DNA from: Pocillopora verrucosa
Taxonomy: Eukaryota; Cnidaria; Anthozoa; Scleractinia; Pocilloporidae
Length of the DNA: 64,000 bases
Assembly: GCF_036669915.1 (NCBI RefSeq)
Contig: NC_089322.1
Span: 248,001 to 312,000 of the forward strand
Reading direction: 5' to 3'
The notes beneath the pieces are model-generated. The model worked only from the letters and a program-made list of their open reading frames with translations, did not search any database and was not told where the DNA came from. The position numbers and the translations under genes are program-made. This document shows positions 12,502-24,500 of the stretch, piece after piece (within the stretch, counting starts at the first letter, position 1; every line of letters starts with the position of its first letter).

Positions 12502-14994
12502 GTGCCACTTTCGCTAGGAGTGGTCTTCTCGACTTCCCGTCGGGAAAAAGTGTTCTTTTACTTTTTGCCCATGAAAGGGTTTAGGACACATGTTTCAAAA
12601 ATAGTTCAGTAGTTCTCCAATTCTTTTTTTTCGCGTCGCCACAAGCTAAAAATGATTTTTGGCTAGTACACCCGTGTGGACAGCGATCGAAAGTGTAAAT
12701 TTCACAGATTTTGTCCAGCGCGCAGCGACTGTAATAATAAAGCTCACGCAAACCTATCTTGCTATAAGTTACAAGGTGCCTTTAATTAGTTCACAGAGAA
12801 AATATGGAAAACTTTAGCTGAAATATTTTTCACACAAGCGTGATCAGTGGAGATCCTTCTCTTCGACCTTTATGTGCATATCAAATTTACCAAATTGCAC
12901 GAAAGAATTATTAAAATGCAGGCGTTGATCGGGCTAAAAAAGCATATCAGTGTGTAGTCTATACAGCTATGAAGTTACCGATTGCCTCAAACCCACGGGT
13001 ATATCTGTAGCTTTCATCCACCAACATCATAAAAACAACGCAAATCCACGTGTTTGCTAGATTGCGCTCTTGTGAATGATCGTTTGCATAATTCTTAAAC
13101 TTGACCAAGATCTCCTTTTGACCAGTCAAACTTCGTTTGTTTATCGTCTATGTTGAGGATTTCAGGTTTTCATAACAACTGAATGGAGAATAGATGCCGA
13201 GTTGTCCTAAAGCGTTGCGTAAAGGTAATCGGTCGCAACGCTTGCGCGCTTGCGTGACTTACAAGGTCGGTCGGAAGGCGCTTTCGTGATAATTTTCGTT
13301 GAAATATTTGGTCATGAACTACGCACAGTGTGGAGAAGATCAAAATTAGGGAATAAAGTTTGTAAAATGTGAGGCCGTGAAAGAAAGCCAGACTGACTGG
13401 AGATGTTTTCGAAGTTTTCGGAATATATTTTCAATTTCTCGAATGTGAAGGCTATCGTTTAGCTAAAAAATTGATTCGTAAGGGCCTCACTGGGCTATCT
13501 GCACGAGTAGACAAACCAGAATTCTCTGAACAAAATCAAAGGAAAAATTGTCATGACAAATTTTTGTCTCGAGTTTTGCATCCATTTAAAAATTTCAAAG
13601 TTGTCAATTTTTTTCGTCAAGGCTTGATCTGCTCATGAGACCAGCCGGCATATTTTGCCAATGGACTCAAATTCTAGTTGCGAGGATTTATCGTACGTCG
13701 TTTCAAAGTTCTAAAATCCACGAGTTTCGCAACAAAAGAAAGTGAAAGCCTTCCAGATAAATTTTAGTCAGTTCAATAACAAGCTTGTTGTAGTTTTTAC
13801 GACAAAAATTGCGTTGAACACTCAGTCTCCTTACACTACCTCACATTTTCCTTTGTGCTCTGGATGCTCAAAAATACTTTTACTACATTATCAGTGTCTT
13901 CCAGGTGTTCCCATGTTTAAAACATATAAATATCTGTTTTGTTTTCCATTTCGAGGCCAAAATGACCGGACCAAAACAAGCTTGGCTTGTACTCATAGAA
14001 ATCAGGGCTGAAATATCAGCAGCCACAACAATCTTTACTTTCCACGGATCAAGTAAATAATTTAAAAGAAAATGTTCTCTGTAAAAAATGTGAAATTCGT
14101 AAGTCCATTTTAATAGCTTTTAATTCTAATTCGTTACATTATCAAATTTTGGTTCCTCGATTTAGGTCATATGACGAGGGAAAAATTGCACGATCACATC
14201 ACGCAATACATCATGCTGGGTTTGTCCAGTTGATTTTGATGGTTGCAGAGAAATGTCTAGTTTGTCCATAACACCGTAAGATCATCAATGATGGAAAAAA
14301 ATTTGTAGAAAGGAGGGCTAGTTAATCGCGTTCCGTGTGCAAAATCTCGAGAGAAACTGCAAGAATTCTTTCAGAGTGTATGAGTTGTGTTTTGGTAAAA
14401 AACACTGTAACGTATTTCAAATTGTTTGTGGGCCCTTTTGAGCAACGCGATATGTCTGTAATGACTAGAGTGCCAAACTTTATTCTTTAATTTTTATCTT
14501 CTCCACACTTTGTGTAGTTCATGACCAGATATTTCAATGAAAATTATCGCGAAGGCGCCTTCCGACCACCTTTGTCTACTTTGTAAGTCATTCAAGCGCG
14601 CAAGCGTTACGACCGATCACCTTTACGCAACGTCGAAGGATCTCCTCTGATCACGCTTGTATGAAAAATATTTCCACTGAAGTTTCCATATTTTCTCTGT
14701 GAACTGATTGAAGGCACCTTGTAACTTGCAGGAAGATAGAATTGCGTGAGCTATATTATTGCAGTCGCTGCGCGCTGGACAAAATCTGTGAAATTTACAC
14801 TTTCGATCGCTGTCCACACGGGTGTACTGACCAAAAATCATTTTTGGCGTGTGGCGACCCGAAAAAAAAAAGAATTGGAGAATAACTAAAATATTTTTTA
14901 GACATGTGCCCTAAACCCTTTCCATGGGCAAAAAAAATGAAGAAAACTTTTTCCGACGGGAAGTCGAGAGGACCGTTCTTAGCGAGAGCGGTAC
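12502..14994. mobile_element. 2.5-kb foldback transposon flanked by TTAA
   Basis: The two ends are long inverted repeats. The left arm (12502-12868 and 13195-13345) matches the complement of the right arm (14478-14994) through CTTCCCGTCGG, TGTCCACACGGGTGTA, GTCGCTGCGCGC and AACGCTTGCGCGC blocks. Left-arm bases 12869-13194 have no partner in the right arm, so one arm carries an insertion or the other a deletion. TTAA lies at both outer edges (12498-12501 and 14995-14998). The interior has no recognisable transposase; the 89- and 72-codon frames look accidental. A TTAA duplication would suit piggyBac-like mobilisation, but the termini are not ones I can assign. Confidence 0.85.
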
Positions 14995-17900
14995 TTAAAA
15001 GTTATTAGCGTAATAATTGTTACTGACTAAATAAAATTGCTACAAACAAGTCGAGTCGAGTAATTGTATTTCGAAAAGAGTAAATGTTTCAAGGTTTTTA
15101 CCTTTCATTACATCAAGAAGTAATTCAAGTTGTGTTTACTTTGTTGCTCCCAGAATAGCACAGACACAGACAGTGTTAACATTATGCAAAAAAGTATAAG
15201 TTTTGATTGCTATCATGCAATTTACTTCACAAAACATCTAAGATTAAAATTTCTTTTTTTGGGGGTTGTATTTAATGATTATAGGTATTCATCAAATTGC
15301 GTTTGTACTCTAGTGTACTTAATTCCTTTTCTTTCTTTCTGTATTTTCCTTTAAATCTTGCGCATTGACCCAACTTTGGGAAATTAGACAGTAAGTGACG
15401 TTTTCGTTCCTTCTAAATAGCTATCAGTTAAGATAATGTTTTCTATAGGATTGGAATTGCTTGAGGCAAGCTGAATATCTATATTGATATTCAATGTAAT
15501 TAACAAGTTATATGTGGTGCCGAATTTGCTCTCTGCCTGTTCGGAACTCCTAATTGAGTTTCGTTGACTAATTGTAATTTGTGTTCTAGTTTGTTTACTG
15601 TCTCTCTAATTTTCGCGAAAAAAATTTGTGCGACATTTTCTGACCAGTTCAGATCTTCTTTTCAGTGAGTTGAAATTTCGGGTGCTTAAGACGCATAGTT
15701 TCTTCTCGTGATCAGTAAAAGAAAGCGCAGCTCGAACCGTCACTGAATTTTTTTAATTTGAAACACAGTCTGATGATCGCTTAGTATGTGAAAATCCAGT
15801 TACAATTCACCTTATCTAGAATTTTATTTTGCGTAGCATATCTTTGTTTAGAGCACTTTAGGGTGAGTTAAACAACCTACGCACAGCATGTTCAATCTTT
15901 TAGTTAAAAAAGTAGAAAATCACTCACTTAGGAAAGTTTCATTGTGTAGTGGTATTTGTCTTTTTCCTTTTGCGATCATTGGCCTTTCGGTACGTTGGAT
16001 TTCTAAGCAACTCATAGACTAGGTCATAAAATACGGTGAAAGAAAACAGAATTCTATAATTTATATAATTTTGTTTTCTTTCACAATATCAAGTATTTAA
16101 AAGTATCAATTTGTTGCCTTAGTATTATTTTTTGTATGAAACACTTAAATTGAGCTAACAATTTATTTCTGTTGCTCTTTCCTCTGTAAAATCATGGTTT
16201 GTGGACAATTTAGCGGGTAAGAAATGATTTTAGTTCACACATAGATCATGTTATTAAGCAAAACGTAAAAAGAGTGAAAATTAAACAACCCCTATCGAAG
16301 CGCTTTTCTTTTATTCTGTTCAATTAAAAATGCTTTGACTGTCTCACCTTTGCGAGGTATATCAAACATTATTATACGTTCTTTTTCCTTTAAAAGTCAG
16401 TTATCATTTATTGTTATCTTTTGCTTCCCTTTTTGGCAGCGAAAGCAGTGTCACTTTATTATTTTATTAAAGAATATCAATCGTTTTCGCATACCTCAAA
16501 GTGGTTCGTTTATTGCTGTCCGCAAGAGATTGTAAACTAATTTTTATCTCTTGTGTCCAGCTTATAACCTCTTGTGTCTGCAAGATATTATAATCTCTTG
16601 ATGTCCATATGATGGCATAAATTAATTCACATTAATCGATTTTATCATATGGCCCGTCTGGCCCCGCTCGCGCAATTCCACAGAAAAGCTGACATCTGTA
16701 GGGCCGGACGGGTTGATGTGAGCCGGCGCCCGTTTCTCGAAATTCCCAGTAACTTAACAGGCTCGAGGCAATATTTTAAAATCAAAATTTTAGGAAGAGA
16801 GAAGCGGCCTGACAACCTTAGTATTCCATTTTGCTTCTTTAGCTAATAGTTTTATTGTAGAATTTTTAAGCTTTTGAAACCTCTTGAAGGAAAGCAGAAC
16901 AGCTTTACGGGCCCGTTAAGTTACCAGAACCCCGAGAAACGGGCTCCCTAGTACACAACGGCTTTAAACTGATAGTAAATTTCAGTTGATTCATTTTCTC
17001 TTCTTTTCCATCGGGTTCACCAACATCTCATTGACATAACAGGTCGTAAGTAGCTTTTTTTTACTTTTCCTCATTTTTACATTTCTAACAAACCAGGTAC
17101 TATTCGACAGTCATCATGTGTTAGACTCTCTTCAGAGTTATCATCATTTTTGCGAAAGAGTAGATTTGTAAAGGAAAAAGCTTTACTTACAATGAACCGG
17201 TATAGTTTTCGCCCCAATCATCATTTTTGATTGCGTCCAAGAGTTAAATTTAGGCAGAACGTTCTTTTTACTGTTGGTGGCTGAGACTTTTACTTAACGA
17301 TACCAAACTGACGAACAATGTTAAGAATATCAAATGTGCATCACTAACTAACATATCTCTTTTTCTTATTTCCTTCCTCAACGGGCAAAAAGATCGTAAG
17401 TATGTTTTCTTTTTATAGTTACTTGGCGCATTTCACACGTCTTTTCACTACTGCAGTAACAGTCATGTAACATATTGGTGTCACTGTCGCTTACTTTTGT
17501 AATAATGAAAGCTACAATTTTGGTTTTTTAATATTATTATGGATGAGACATTATGATCATCAATAAACATGGCATTCTGATATTCGTTATGGTTGGAAAC
17601 TTATTGAAGTCGTTTTGAATTAGGCTCTTGTGGAAATATTTATTCAGTGTGAACCATAAGTAGATAAGGATCGATTTTGATTCAGTGGCTCAGTTTACGA
17701 AAAGATTTAATGTTGTCTGTGATAGACTGTAAAAATGAGGTGTTAGTTATTGAAACTAATTATGAGAATTAAATTCATAATCATGAATATGGTTTCATGT
17801 CAGAACTATTTGTTGAGCAGAGGTGTAGGACGACTAATTAATGAATATCAACGCTCTTGGTAGCTAAATAATTTATTTTATTTATTTTTCTGTTCTCGAT

Positions 17901-19214
17901 GTATTTTTTTTTATTATTCCTTGGCCTTGGAAATTGTGAAAAACGATTAGGACGTAAGTAAATGTTTCGTTGTGATTTAAATCATATCTATTTGCATGGT
18001 ACCTTTACAGTGCGTTTACGTTAACATATTTAACTAAAGTACAGGTGATAAACGAAAGAAAAAGTGCATTTCTAGATAAACAACTGAATGTTTTGAGCTA
18101 CAGGTGCACGTTTTAATTGTATTTTTTCTATAACTTGTATTTACATGCCGCTTCTGCAATCACTTAGCTGGTAAGTTGAATTTAGTTTATCTCGCGCAAT
18201 TCTTATCCTTAATAATTATGCTCAAGACAAATAAATTTTTCTTTAGCACCTAAGATCCCATTTACAACCGGACCGCGTATGAATTGTTTACTCTTTTCGG
18301 AGTGCATGTCGATTACGTGTTGTTAAAACAAAGCCAGGTTATGATCACAGCGAATCAGAATAACGAAAAATCATTGGAGCCTCAAGAATCTCATATTCAA
18401 AGCAAACATTTGGCATCCAGGACTGGAAAACGCACGAGATTATGTGAAATCAAATTTGCTGAGAAGCTAGTAGTGTAAGACGAGTCGTAACAAAACTCCG
18501 ATGTGACCGAGGATTACTTCTGAAACCCCATTGAAAATCGCTTTCGCTTACAACAGTACAGTTTCAACCAATAAAATTTACACTGACATCCATCAGTGTG
18601 TTTAAGTTTAGTTTTATGCTTTATTTTGAATTTTGAGCTCAGCTCATGCTTACGGTATATTTTCATCGGTAAAGACTTCCATAACTAGCCCCTCATCCTG
18701 TGATCTGCTTGTGACAGCTGACAAGGAACATTCGATTCAGCAATGTTAACTTTCTCTACTTTCTGATAGCGACTGAATCTCTTCGAAGACCGCAAAGAAA
18801 AAAATTCACGATGTCTACCATAGATTCATTATAAGGTCTGACAAACGCAGAACAGAAGTAAATCAAAGTTTAACACAAGTAATTCAAGGGCTGGTCATAC
18901 CACGCATAAAATCAGTCAAACCCTTAACGCGAAACCGTCGTGAACTAGGTTAAACAGAAAGTTAGAAATGGAACCCATCCTTGATAATTTTCTCTTAAGT
19001 TTCTGGAGAATCTTTTTCCAGCATCACATCTTTCTCTGGGAAATGTAAATTTAGGCGCTAATGCTCGCTTTCCATTTGTTGAGAGAGTACTGGAACCTTA
19101 TTCCTTTCCTAAAAAGGAGAGGAGGGGTAGGATTTTACGATGAATTGTTATTTCATAACTTAAGCTATGTTATTTAGATCATTCACTGCTCCTCCTTTCT
19201 TCTTTTCTGTCTAG

Positions 19215-19226
19215 CCAAATTGGAAG
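19215..19226 (+). other. Candidate 12-nt microexon
   Basis: A pyrimidine tract (TCCTTTCTTCTTTTCTGTCTAG) is followed by twelve bases and GTAATT. The length is a multiple of three, matching the neighbouring 3-nt sites. Alternatively the AAG next to GTAATT is itself the acceptor, making this a second zero-length recursive-splice site. Confidence 0.35.
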
Positions 19227-20402
19227 GTAATTATCAATATCATCCGTTCCTATAAATAAAGAACTCTTCTATGGCTGGCTCAATATACACTATTGACTCT
19301 CTGCACAGGCTGATTACTGATCAGCAAATTGCAATCGTAAATAGCAAAGAAATATCTGCGTCAACGACAGTTAGTGATAGCTAACGAAACGATTTTACTG
19401 ATGTGGTAACAATCAGTATAAAATCAATACCCAAGCTCTGTAATAAACGATATTTGTATAATTATCATCAGATATCAGTCATATTTGGCTGATTGTTTGT
19501 TTCATTTAACAAATTTTGCTACATAATTATCGATTTCAATGTAAAATATTGACGTACCAAACAAACTGGTTGGTTCAAATAAACAAATGAATAGATAAAT
19601 GGCTTAACGTCTTTTTTCAATATTGTTTTTCTCCTTCACGGCGTTCTTTCCGGATTCATAAGCGGGTGAGTTCAGTTTGTTTGTTAAGCTTATGATGTGT
19701 TAGTAAAGTATTCCAAGGCTATATTAAGCCACTTACTTACTCACCGAATGTGACTCTTTCCTTTCATGTTCACCTAACATCCTCATCCTAACTGATATGA
19801 CAGATTGTAAGTAGCCATGCTTGAACTATCATTTATCAACGAATGTATCCCAATAGAGGGATTCAGACAGGATACTCTGCTCTGTTGATCAGTGGATGTG
19901 CGGACAAAGATGTTGCATAGAAATTCAAACTTTTATTAGTTACAACAATTGAATTTCAACGCTTCAGGCTTCCGCCATATACTGTTGGAACTTTTACAAC
20001 AACGTGGAAAATTAAAAATTGAAATCGTTAAAAATCCTGGTTTGTTTCTTTTAAAAATTTTGCACAGTCATCCATTTGAGCAATAGAAAACAATGTCACT
20101 CTCCCTTGCTTATAACATGATAAATCTATGACAGATATTGAGAGAACACAAATGATGCTTTTAAATAGGGAACTGTAAGCTGGGTGATTTATAAGCTTCA
20201 AGCCATCAATCTTTTTTTAACTTGGAGATGTTAGCTCGAAGTGTCCTTGGAAATTAGAAACTAGGGATATAAACGATAATAATTATGTATTTTAGTATCC
20301 TTTATGACAAGATACAAATTAATGCAGCAAAGGAAGTAAAGAGCATAGGTAGAGTGATAATATGACATATGACACTTTTCGCACAACTTGTTGTTTTCAA
20401 AG

Positions 20403-20468
20403 GTTGTGTGGCGTGGTCGTCTTGGAATGGTATCTGCAAAGAGTGCGGTCAATACCGGCAAAGAGTCG
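20403..20468 (+). CDS. Probable 66-nt exon, thrombospondin type-1-like fragment
   Basis: The acceptor TTGTTTTCAAAG and donor GTAAGT bound 66 nt. In phase 1, the phase used by the following Ig exon, it reads CVAWSSWNGICKECGQYRQR plus V. WSSW, Cys-x-x-Cys-Gly and spaced Arg residues resemble the first half of a thrombospondin type-1 repeat, which normally has WxxW, C-x-x-x-C-G and RxR. Reading past the donor in this frame meets a stop within three codons, which supports splicing there. The second half of a standard repeat is not seen downstream, so the domain may be partial. Phase 0 is also open (beginning VVWRGRLG), so the phase assignment rests on the neighbour and the motif. Confidence 0.5.
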
Positions 20469-20889
20469 GTAAGTGACAAGGGGGAGTTTTTTGGAATTTG
20501 TGACTCGCAAGTGCAATGGCGGGTTTTTGCCATTGTTTTACAACTTCCAATTCTAGACAGCATTTATAAGCTTATATTCAGTTGGATTCATTCCTATGTA
20601 TAAATTGCGATGATAAAAGTTATTGCCAATGGATGTTTTCTCTACTAGAAATAAGATGACTTAATCTCCAACAGTTTATTACTTTTAAAAGATTATCTGG
20701 ACAAACTTACTTCTAGAATTTAACTGCTCAAGAACTCGGGAATCACGGCCTTTTAAGTGTAAGTGGTTTTATGTATGAGGAGAAAGTTAAGGATTCATTT
20801 TTTGGTAGAAAATGCTGCACAGATATCCCTCAACTGTCCTTTTATTATCTTCCAAACTCTTTGTAAAATACGCTTTGTTTTTACCAACC

Positions 20890-21022
20890 GAGTTAGTAAT
20901 GTAGATTGGCCACCGTAAGTAGTTCTCAAGTTGATGTCTCGAGTGTTAGCTCTGACGAAGGGCTAACGGTCGAAACGTCAGCTGACAAAATCTTTACCGT
21001 GGCCAAGTTATATTAAATTAAC
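20890..21022. repeat. Penelope/retrozyme-like tail with hammerhead-like core
   Basis: The block CTGACGA, GGGCTAACGGTC, GAAAC resembles a hammerhead ribozyme core (CUGANGA, helix II, GAAA), although helix II has a G-G mismatch here. It is flanked by inverted GGCCACCGTAA and TTACCGTGGCC segments. I recall similar sequence at the ends of Penelope-like elements in marine invertebrates. It abuts the truncated 5' end of the decayed Ig exon next to it. Confidence 0.5.
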
Positions 21023-21251
21023 CCTTAGCTCAAAAGTCAGTCGGTTACCTCTAAATCATCGCCTCAGTTTAAATTCTCTTTAAGCGGCTTCGCTACACTT
21101 GATATACTTTGGACTAAGGATGGGTTGAATCTTGGTAATAACAACATTCTCACGATTAATCAAGTGAGCTATGGAAATCCTGGTCAATAACATGCAGTGC
21201 TAAAAAAAGTGAAGGAAAAAATTAATCATCTTTTCATATTACAATCACAGG
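21023..21251 (+). pseudogene. Decayed duplicate of the Ig exon
   Basis: This stretch aligns base for base with much of the intact Ig exon at 21342-21590: TAGCTCAAAAGTCAGTCG against GAGCTCAAGAATCAGTCG, GATATACTTTGGACTAAGGATGG against the exon's tryptophan region, then TAATAACAACA and a TCCTGGTCAATA segment. The Cys codon before the tryptophan is gone, the Tyr-x-Cys motif is broken by a TAA, and the acceptor side is replaced by the repeat just upstream. A donor-like CACAGGTAAAT remains at its end. Confidence 0.8.
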
Positions 21252-21341
21252 TAAATGTTGACTTACTTTTGTTTCCTTCTGTTGCTCCTCTCTTTCTCTA
21301 ATGTTTTTTTTTCCCACTGTACTTGTTAATTCTATGCTCAG

Positions 21342-21590
21342 GTCCTCCTGAAATTAATCCTGAGCTCAAGAATCAGTCGATTGCATATAATTCATCGCTT
21401 CCGTTAATTTGCTTTCTGAGCGGTTGCCCTACACCTAAGATACTCTGGACTAGGGATGGGGTGAATCTCAGCAACAACAACACTTACACCATTCGTCAAG
21501 CAAGATTGGAAGACTCTGGTCAATACACCTGCAGCGCTAAAAACAGCGAAGGGAGCAAAAACTCAACTTTCTGGATCGAAGTGGCGGGAG
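21342..21590 (+). CDS. RTK exon: Ig domain 1
   Basis: Phase 1-1 exon of 249 nt, the classic arrangement for a shuffled Ig domain. It starts (G)PPEINPEL and contains a Cys in LICFLSG, the core Trp in ILWTRDG and the second Cys in DSGQYTCSAKN, as in I-set domains. Asn-x-Ser/Thr sites are present (NQS, NSS, NLS, NNT, NST). Acceptor CTCAG, donor GTACGG. Confidence 0.9.
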
Positions 21591-24500
21591 GTACGGTTCT
21601 CATTTGCATATAGAGAGATCCGGAGTCGATAATCAGTTTAAATCTTCACCTCGATAAGAAAAAAAAAATTCCATTCCCTAGTGCGAAATCAGATTTAAGG
21701 GCTAGAAACCACATAAGTTTAAAATTGATTAAAAATAATGAAAAAAGAGTACTCTAACGATGAGAACATTTAAAGAGTGAGAGCATGACAACTGATATAT
21801 CAAATCATGTAAATTAATTTCGTGTTCAGACACATGTAATTAATTTTTGGGCAGTTTAAACCAATTGTTTTTTGAAGCGTCGATCAATTTTGACTTTATA
21901 GATACCAATACACCATTTTTAGCTCATTCATTCTGGAAGCAATGAATGAGGTATCGTGGTGAAGCAGTTGTTGACGGAAATTGTGGATCGTGAACGGGAG
22001 TAGTTTCGCATGCTACCCCTCCCCACTAAGTGAAAGTCAAAATTAATTTCGATGAAGTTCAGAGACTCACGTGGAAAGAATAATTGTATGGTTTAATAAG
22101 AATATAACTCAAATGACATTTCCGAACTTCTAAAAATGCAACTTGAATCGAGAAGCCGAAATTTCCACACCAAGGGGGACCCGTAGTGGGTTCATTTCAA
22201 CACACTCTGTGACCACGCGAAAGAGCGAAAGAGCGAAAGAGCGAAAGAGCATAATCAAATTTTTTCCGACCTCCAATATTTCGGTCCGGACTTGAGGCTC
22301 GCTCGAACAAAAACAGCGATATCTTTCCGGTCAGCACAAAATGCAGACAGTAGACCGCAGACCGGGCAAAAAATGCAGATTAGGAACAAAATGCAGACTG
22401 CAGACAAAATGCAGACTGAGAATTTATACTGTTTTTTCGTCTGGTACGTGTTAACATGTCATCTTACAACTTAACGAGCGTCATGCTTTTCCGTGATCAT
22501 CTTTCACGATTATTTGCACTATTGTGGAATATTCTTTGCCCGTTTCTTGATCACAGTCATTCTTAGTAAACTTTCAAGCCTACATACAATCTTCTCACTT
22601 TGCGCAAGAGTTGGTTGGTGAGATGTCTGTACAAAATTTAGCAACTAAATAAGAGTAGATGTAGATGTAGATGTAGATGAGATGTCACCACTGAATATTT
22701 AACACGTGCAGTATTCGTGAAACAATGGACAGCTTTGCACGTGGTCCGTACGATTCACCTTTTTAGCCGATGTGTTTTTTTTGTTGACAAAAATGCGGAC
22801 TGAGACCAAAACTGTTCCTTCCACTTAATATATTTTCAACGTTCAGGGGTGTTCCTACACTGATTTTCATATATGTGCCTTACATTGCTATTGGCTTACA
22901 TGAAATGCGAAATGCGTGAATGAGCTGGCTCCCAGGACCCTTTGATTTGTCACGGCATCTATTATAAAAGTTCGTTTAAAATTTTAGACTTTTTTTTTTC
23001 TCCCTTTTAAAAACCCGTGACTAAGGAGTCATGATTTCATGTATATTTTCAAAAGTGGTAAAAGTGTATGCGTCACAGTTTGTCGAAGCGGCTATCAGTG
23101 CCTCATTATCTGAGGGCCTGTTTACATGGAGGCGGGGGACCCCAGGCAGGTGAGGTAACCCGCCTGGCCGTGGTCGAAAAATAAAACGCGTTTACATGCA
23201 ATCTTACAACCCCGGGTGCTGGGGTGAGGTTTCTTGAGGTTGTCGACACTAGCGCTCACAACTGAGGAGTTTGGGCATAGGCGTCCCAGGCTTATGTCTC
23301 GAGAAAGACGAAAGATTAATTCTCGGACACGTATCTATTTGTTCATGAAAGCGTCACGCATTCTGTTACGCGGTGTGAGGTTACGCGAGTAATCTTTGAC
23401 TAAATACGTTATCAGGAATAATTTGTTATATGGTCCACTTAAAAAGATAAATATTCCGAAATGTGGACATTTTACATTCCTTGTGTGTCCGTTGCGGTTT
23501 CTGGTGATTTCTGCCAGGAGACGGCTAGGAAATGTACAAAGTTTTAGAGCATACGTGTTTCGCTTTAGAGCCATGAAAGCGATCCCGGCTAGGCGGGTTA
23601 CTCCACCTTGACACGTTTACATGGCAAACTGTCACCCCGGCTGACAGGGTTACCTTACCTGGCAGACCGGGCAACCCGCCTGGGCGGGTCACCCCACCTA
23701 TCATATGAACGTGATCAAGATAAAATAAGAAATTATATGGACAGGCGGGTTACCCCACCCCCATGCAAACAGGCCCTTAGTATTTATCATTGAAGTTAGA
23801 TAGCGATTTTTGAAGAAACATCCATGTAAACTTTTCATTGCATTGAAATTTGCAAAATCAGCCACCAAAACTTCGAAGAAATATATGAAAATAATCCCGC
23901 TATTACGTCGTTATGAACTTTTGCTACAACGGACAATTTGAGTGTATAAAATGACGGGTTTGACCACAGGCGGCCAAAGCTAACGTCTCGAGAAGAAGTT
24001 AACGATTAATTCATGAAAACGTGACTCTGTGTTTAGTCAAGAGAGGAACCGTTGAAAATTTGAACACGATATAAGGAATAGTATGGGGAACGAAATAAAG
24101 TCGAGTTACAACGATAAATATTTCGAAATATGAACATTTTACACATAAAATCAATAAAACTTACTCACATCATGTGTGTCCGTTGCAGTTTCTGGCGATT
24201 TCTGCCGTGTTAAGCTTGCTTTACCATCATTGTTATTCCTGTTAACAGGAATAACAGTGAATGACCCTGAATGACCCTGAATCGCTTTCTTTGCTGGAGA
24301 TTTTCGACAGCTTCAGCTTACCAGACACTGAAGTATAAGTGTACATGTGTCATGCTATCTCAAGACCTATGACTTAATCGAATTGAAAGGATTTCTAAAT
24401 TCACCGGAAGTAATGCTGTTTTTCCAGCCCGACAACAAATTTAAGTTTTCTTGCTTCCAAATTTTTCTTTTAAGCATTGGTGGATGTTAAACAGAAATTT

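Larger units (their letters stand above)
893..19806 (+). other. Array of candidate 3-nt microexons (AG-NNN-GTAAGT)
   Basis: At twenty sites an acceptor AG, usually after a pyrimidine tract, is followed by exactly three bases and a donor. Site starts and triplets: 893 ATT; 1618 ACT; 2507 GGA; 3362 GGA; 4707 GTT; 5507 GCT; 5661 ACG; 7287 AAC; 9339 GGT; 11004 ATG; 11698 GCT; 12159 ATG; 15388 ACA; 16214 CGG; 17043 GTC; 17393 ATC; 17951 GAC; 18168 CTG; 19673 CGG; 19804 ATT. Fifteen have GTAAGT exactly; the rest have GTAAGC, GTGAGT, GTATGT or GTAAGA. A weaker candidate (AAA, 12479-12481) has donor GTAATG. With equal base frequencies AG-N3-GTAAGT is expected about once per 65 kb, so this density is not chance, although tandem duplication multiplied some sites. 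Downstream exons join in phase 1. Concatenated, the array is open in phases 0 and 1 but meets a TGA in phase 2. Use as real exons is inferred; transcript data are needed. Confidence 0.6.
4730..20402 (+). other. Large presumed intron interval, no long exon seen
   Basis: Apart from the microexon candidates and repeats listed separately, I see no reading frame here with both convincing splice sites and recognisable protein similarity. Frames of 60-100 codons occur on both strands but lie in AT-rich or inverted-repeat DNA. The interval is AT-rich with many T tracts on the + strand, as expected for the sense strand of introns. Confidence 0.6.

Noticed and set aside
13742..14011. 89-codon + strand frame
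   Set aside because: It lies inside the loop of the foldback transposon and has no transposase-like motif.
893..19806. CRISPR-like regular array
   Set aside because: Spacing between sites varies from about 130 bp to 3 kb, the repeated parts are intron units with splice signals, and the DNA is clearly eukaryotic.
20261..20563. 100-codon - strand frame
   Set aside because: It overlaps the + strand 66-nt exon antisense and has no recognisable domain or splice context that I could support.
20758..20764. AG followed by one base and GTAAGT
   Set aside because: A 1-nt exon would break the frame and there is only a weak pyrimidine tract; it shows that not every AG/GTAAGT neighbour fits the 3-nt rule, so I left it out of the array.
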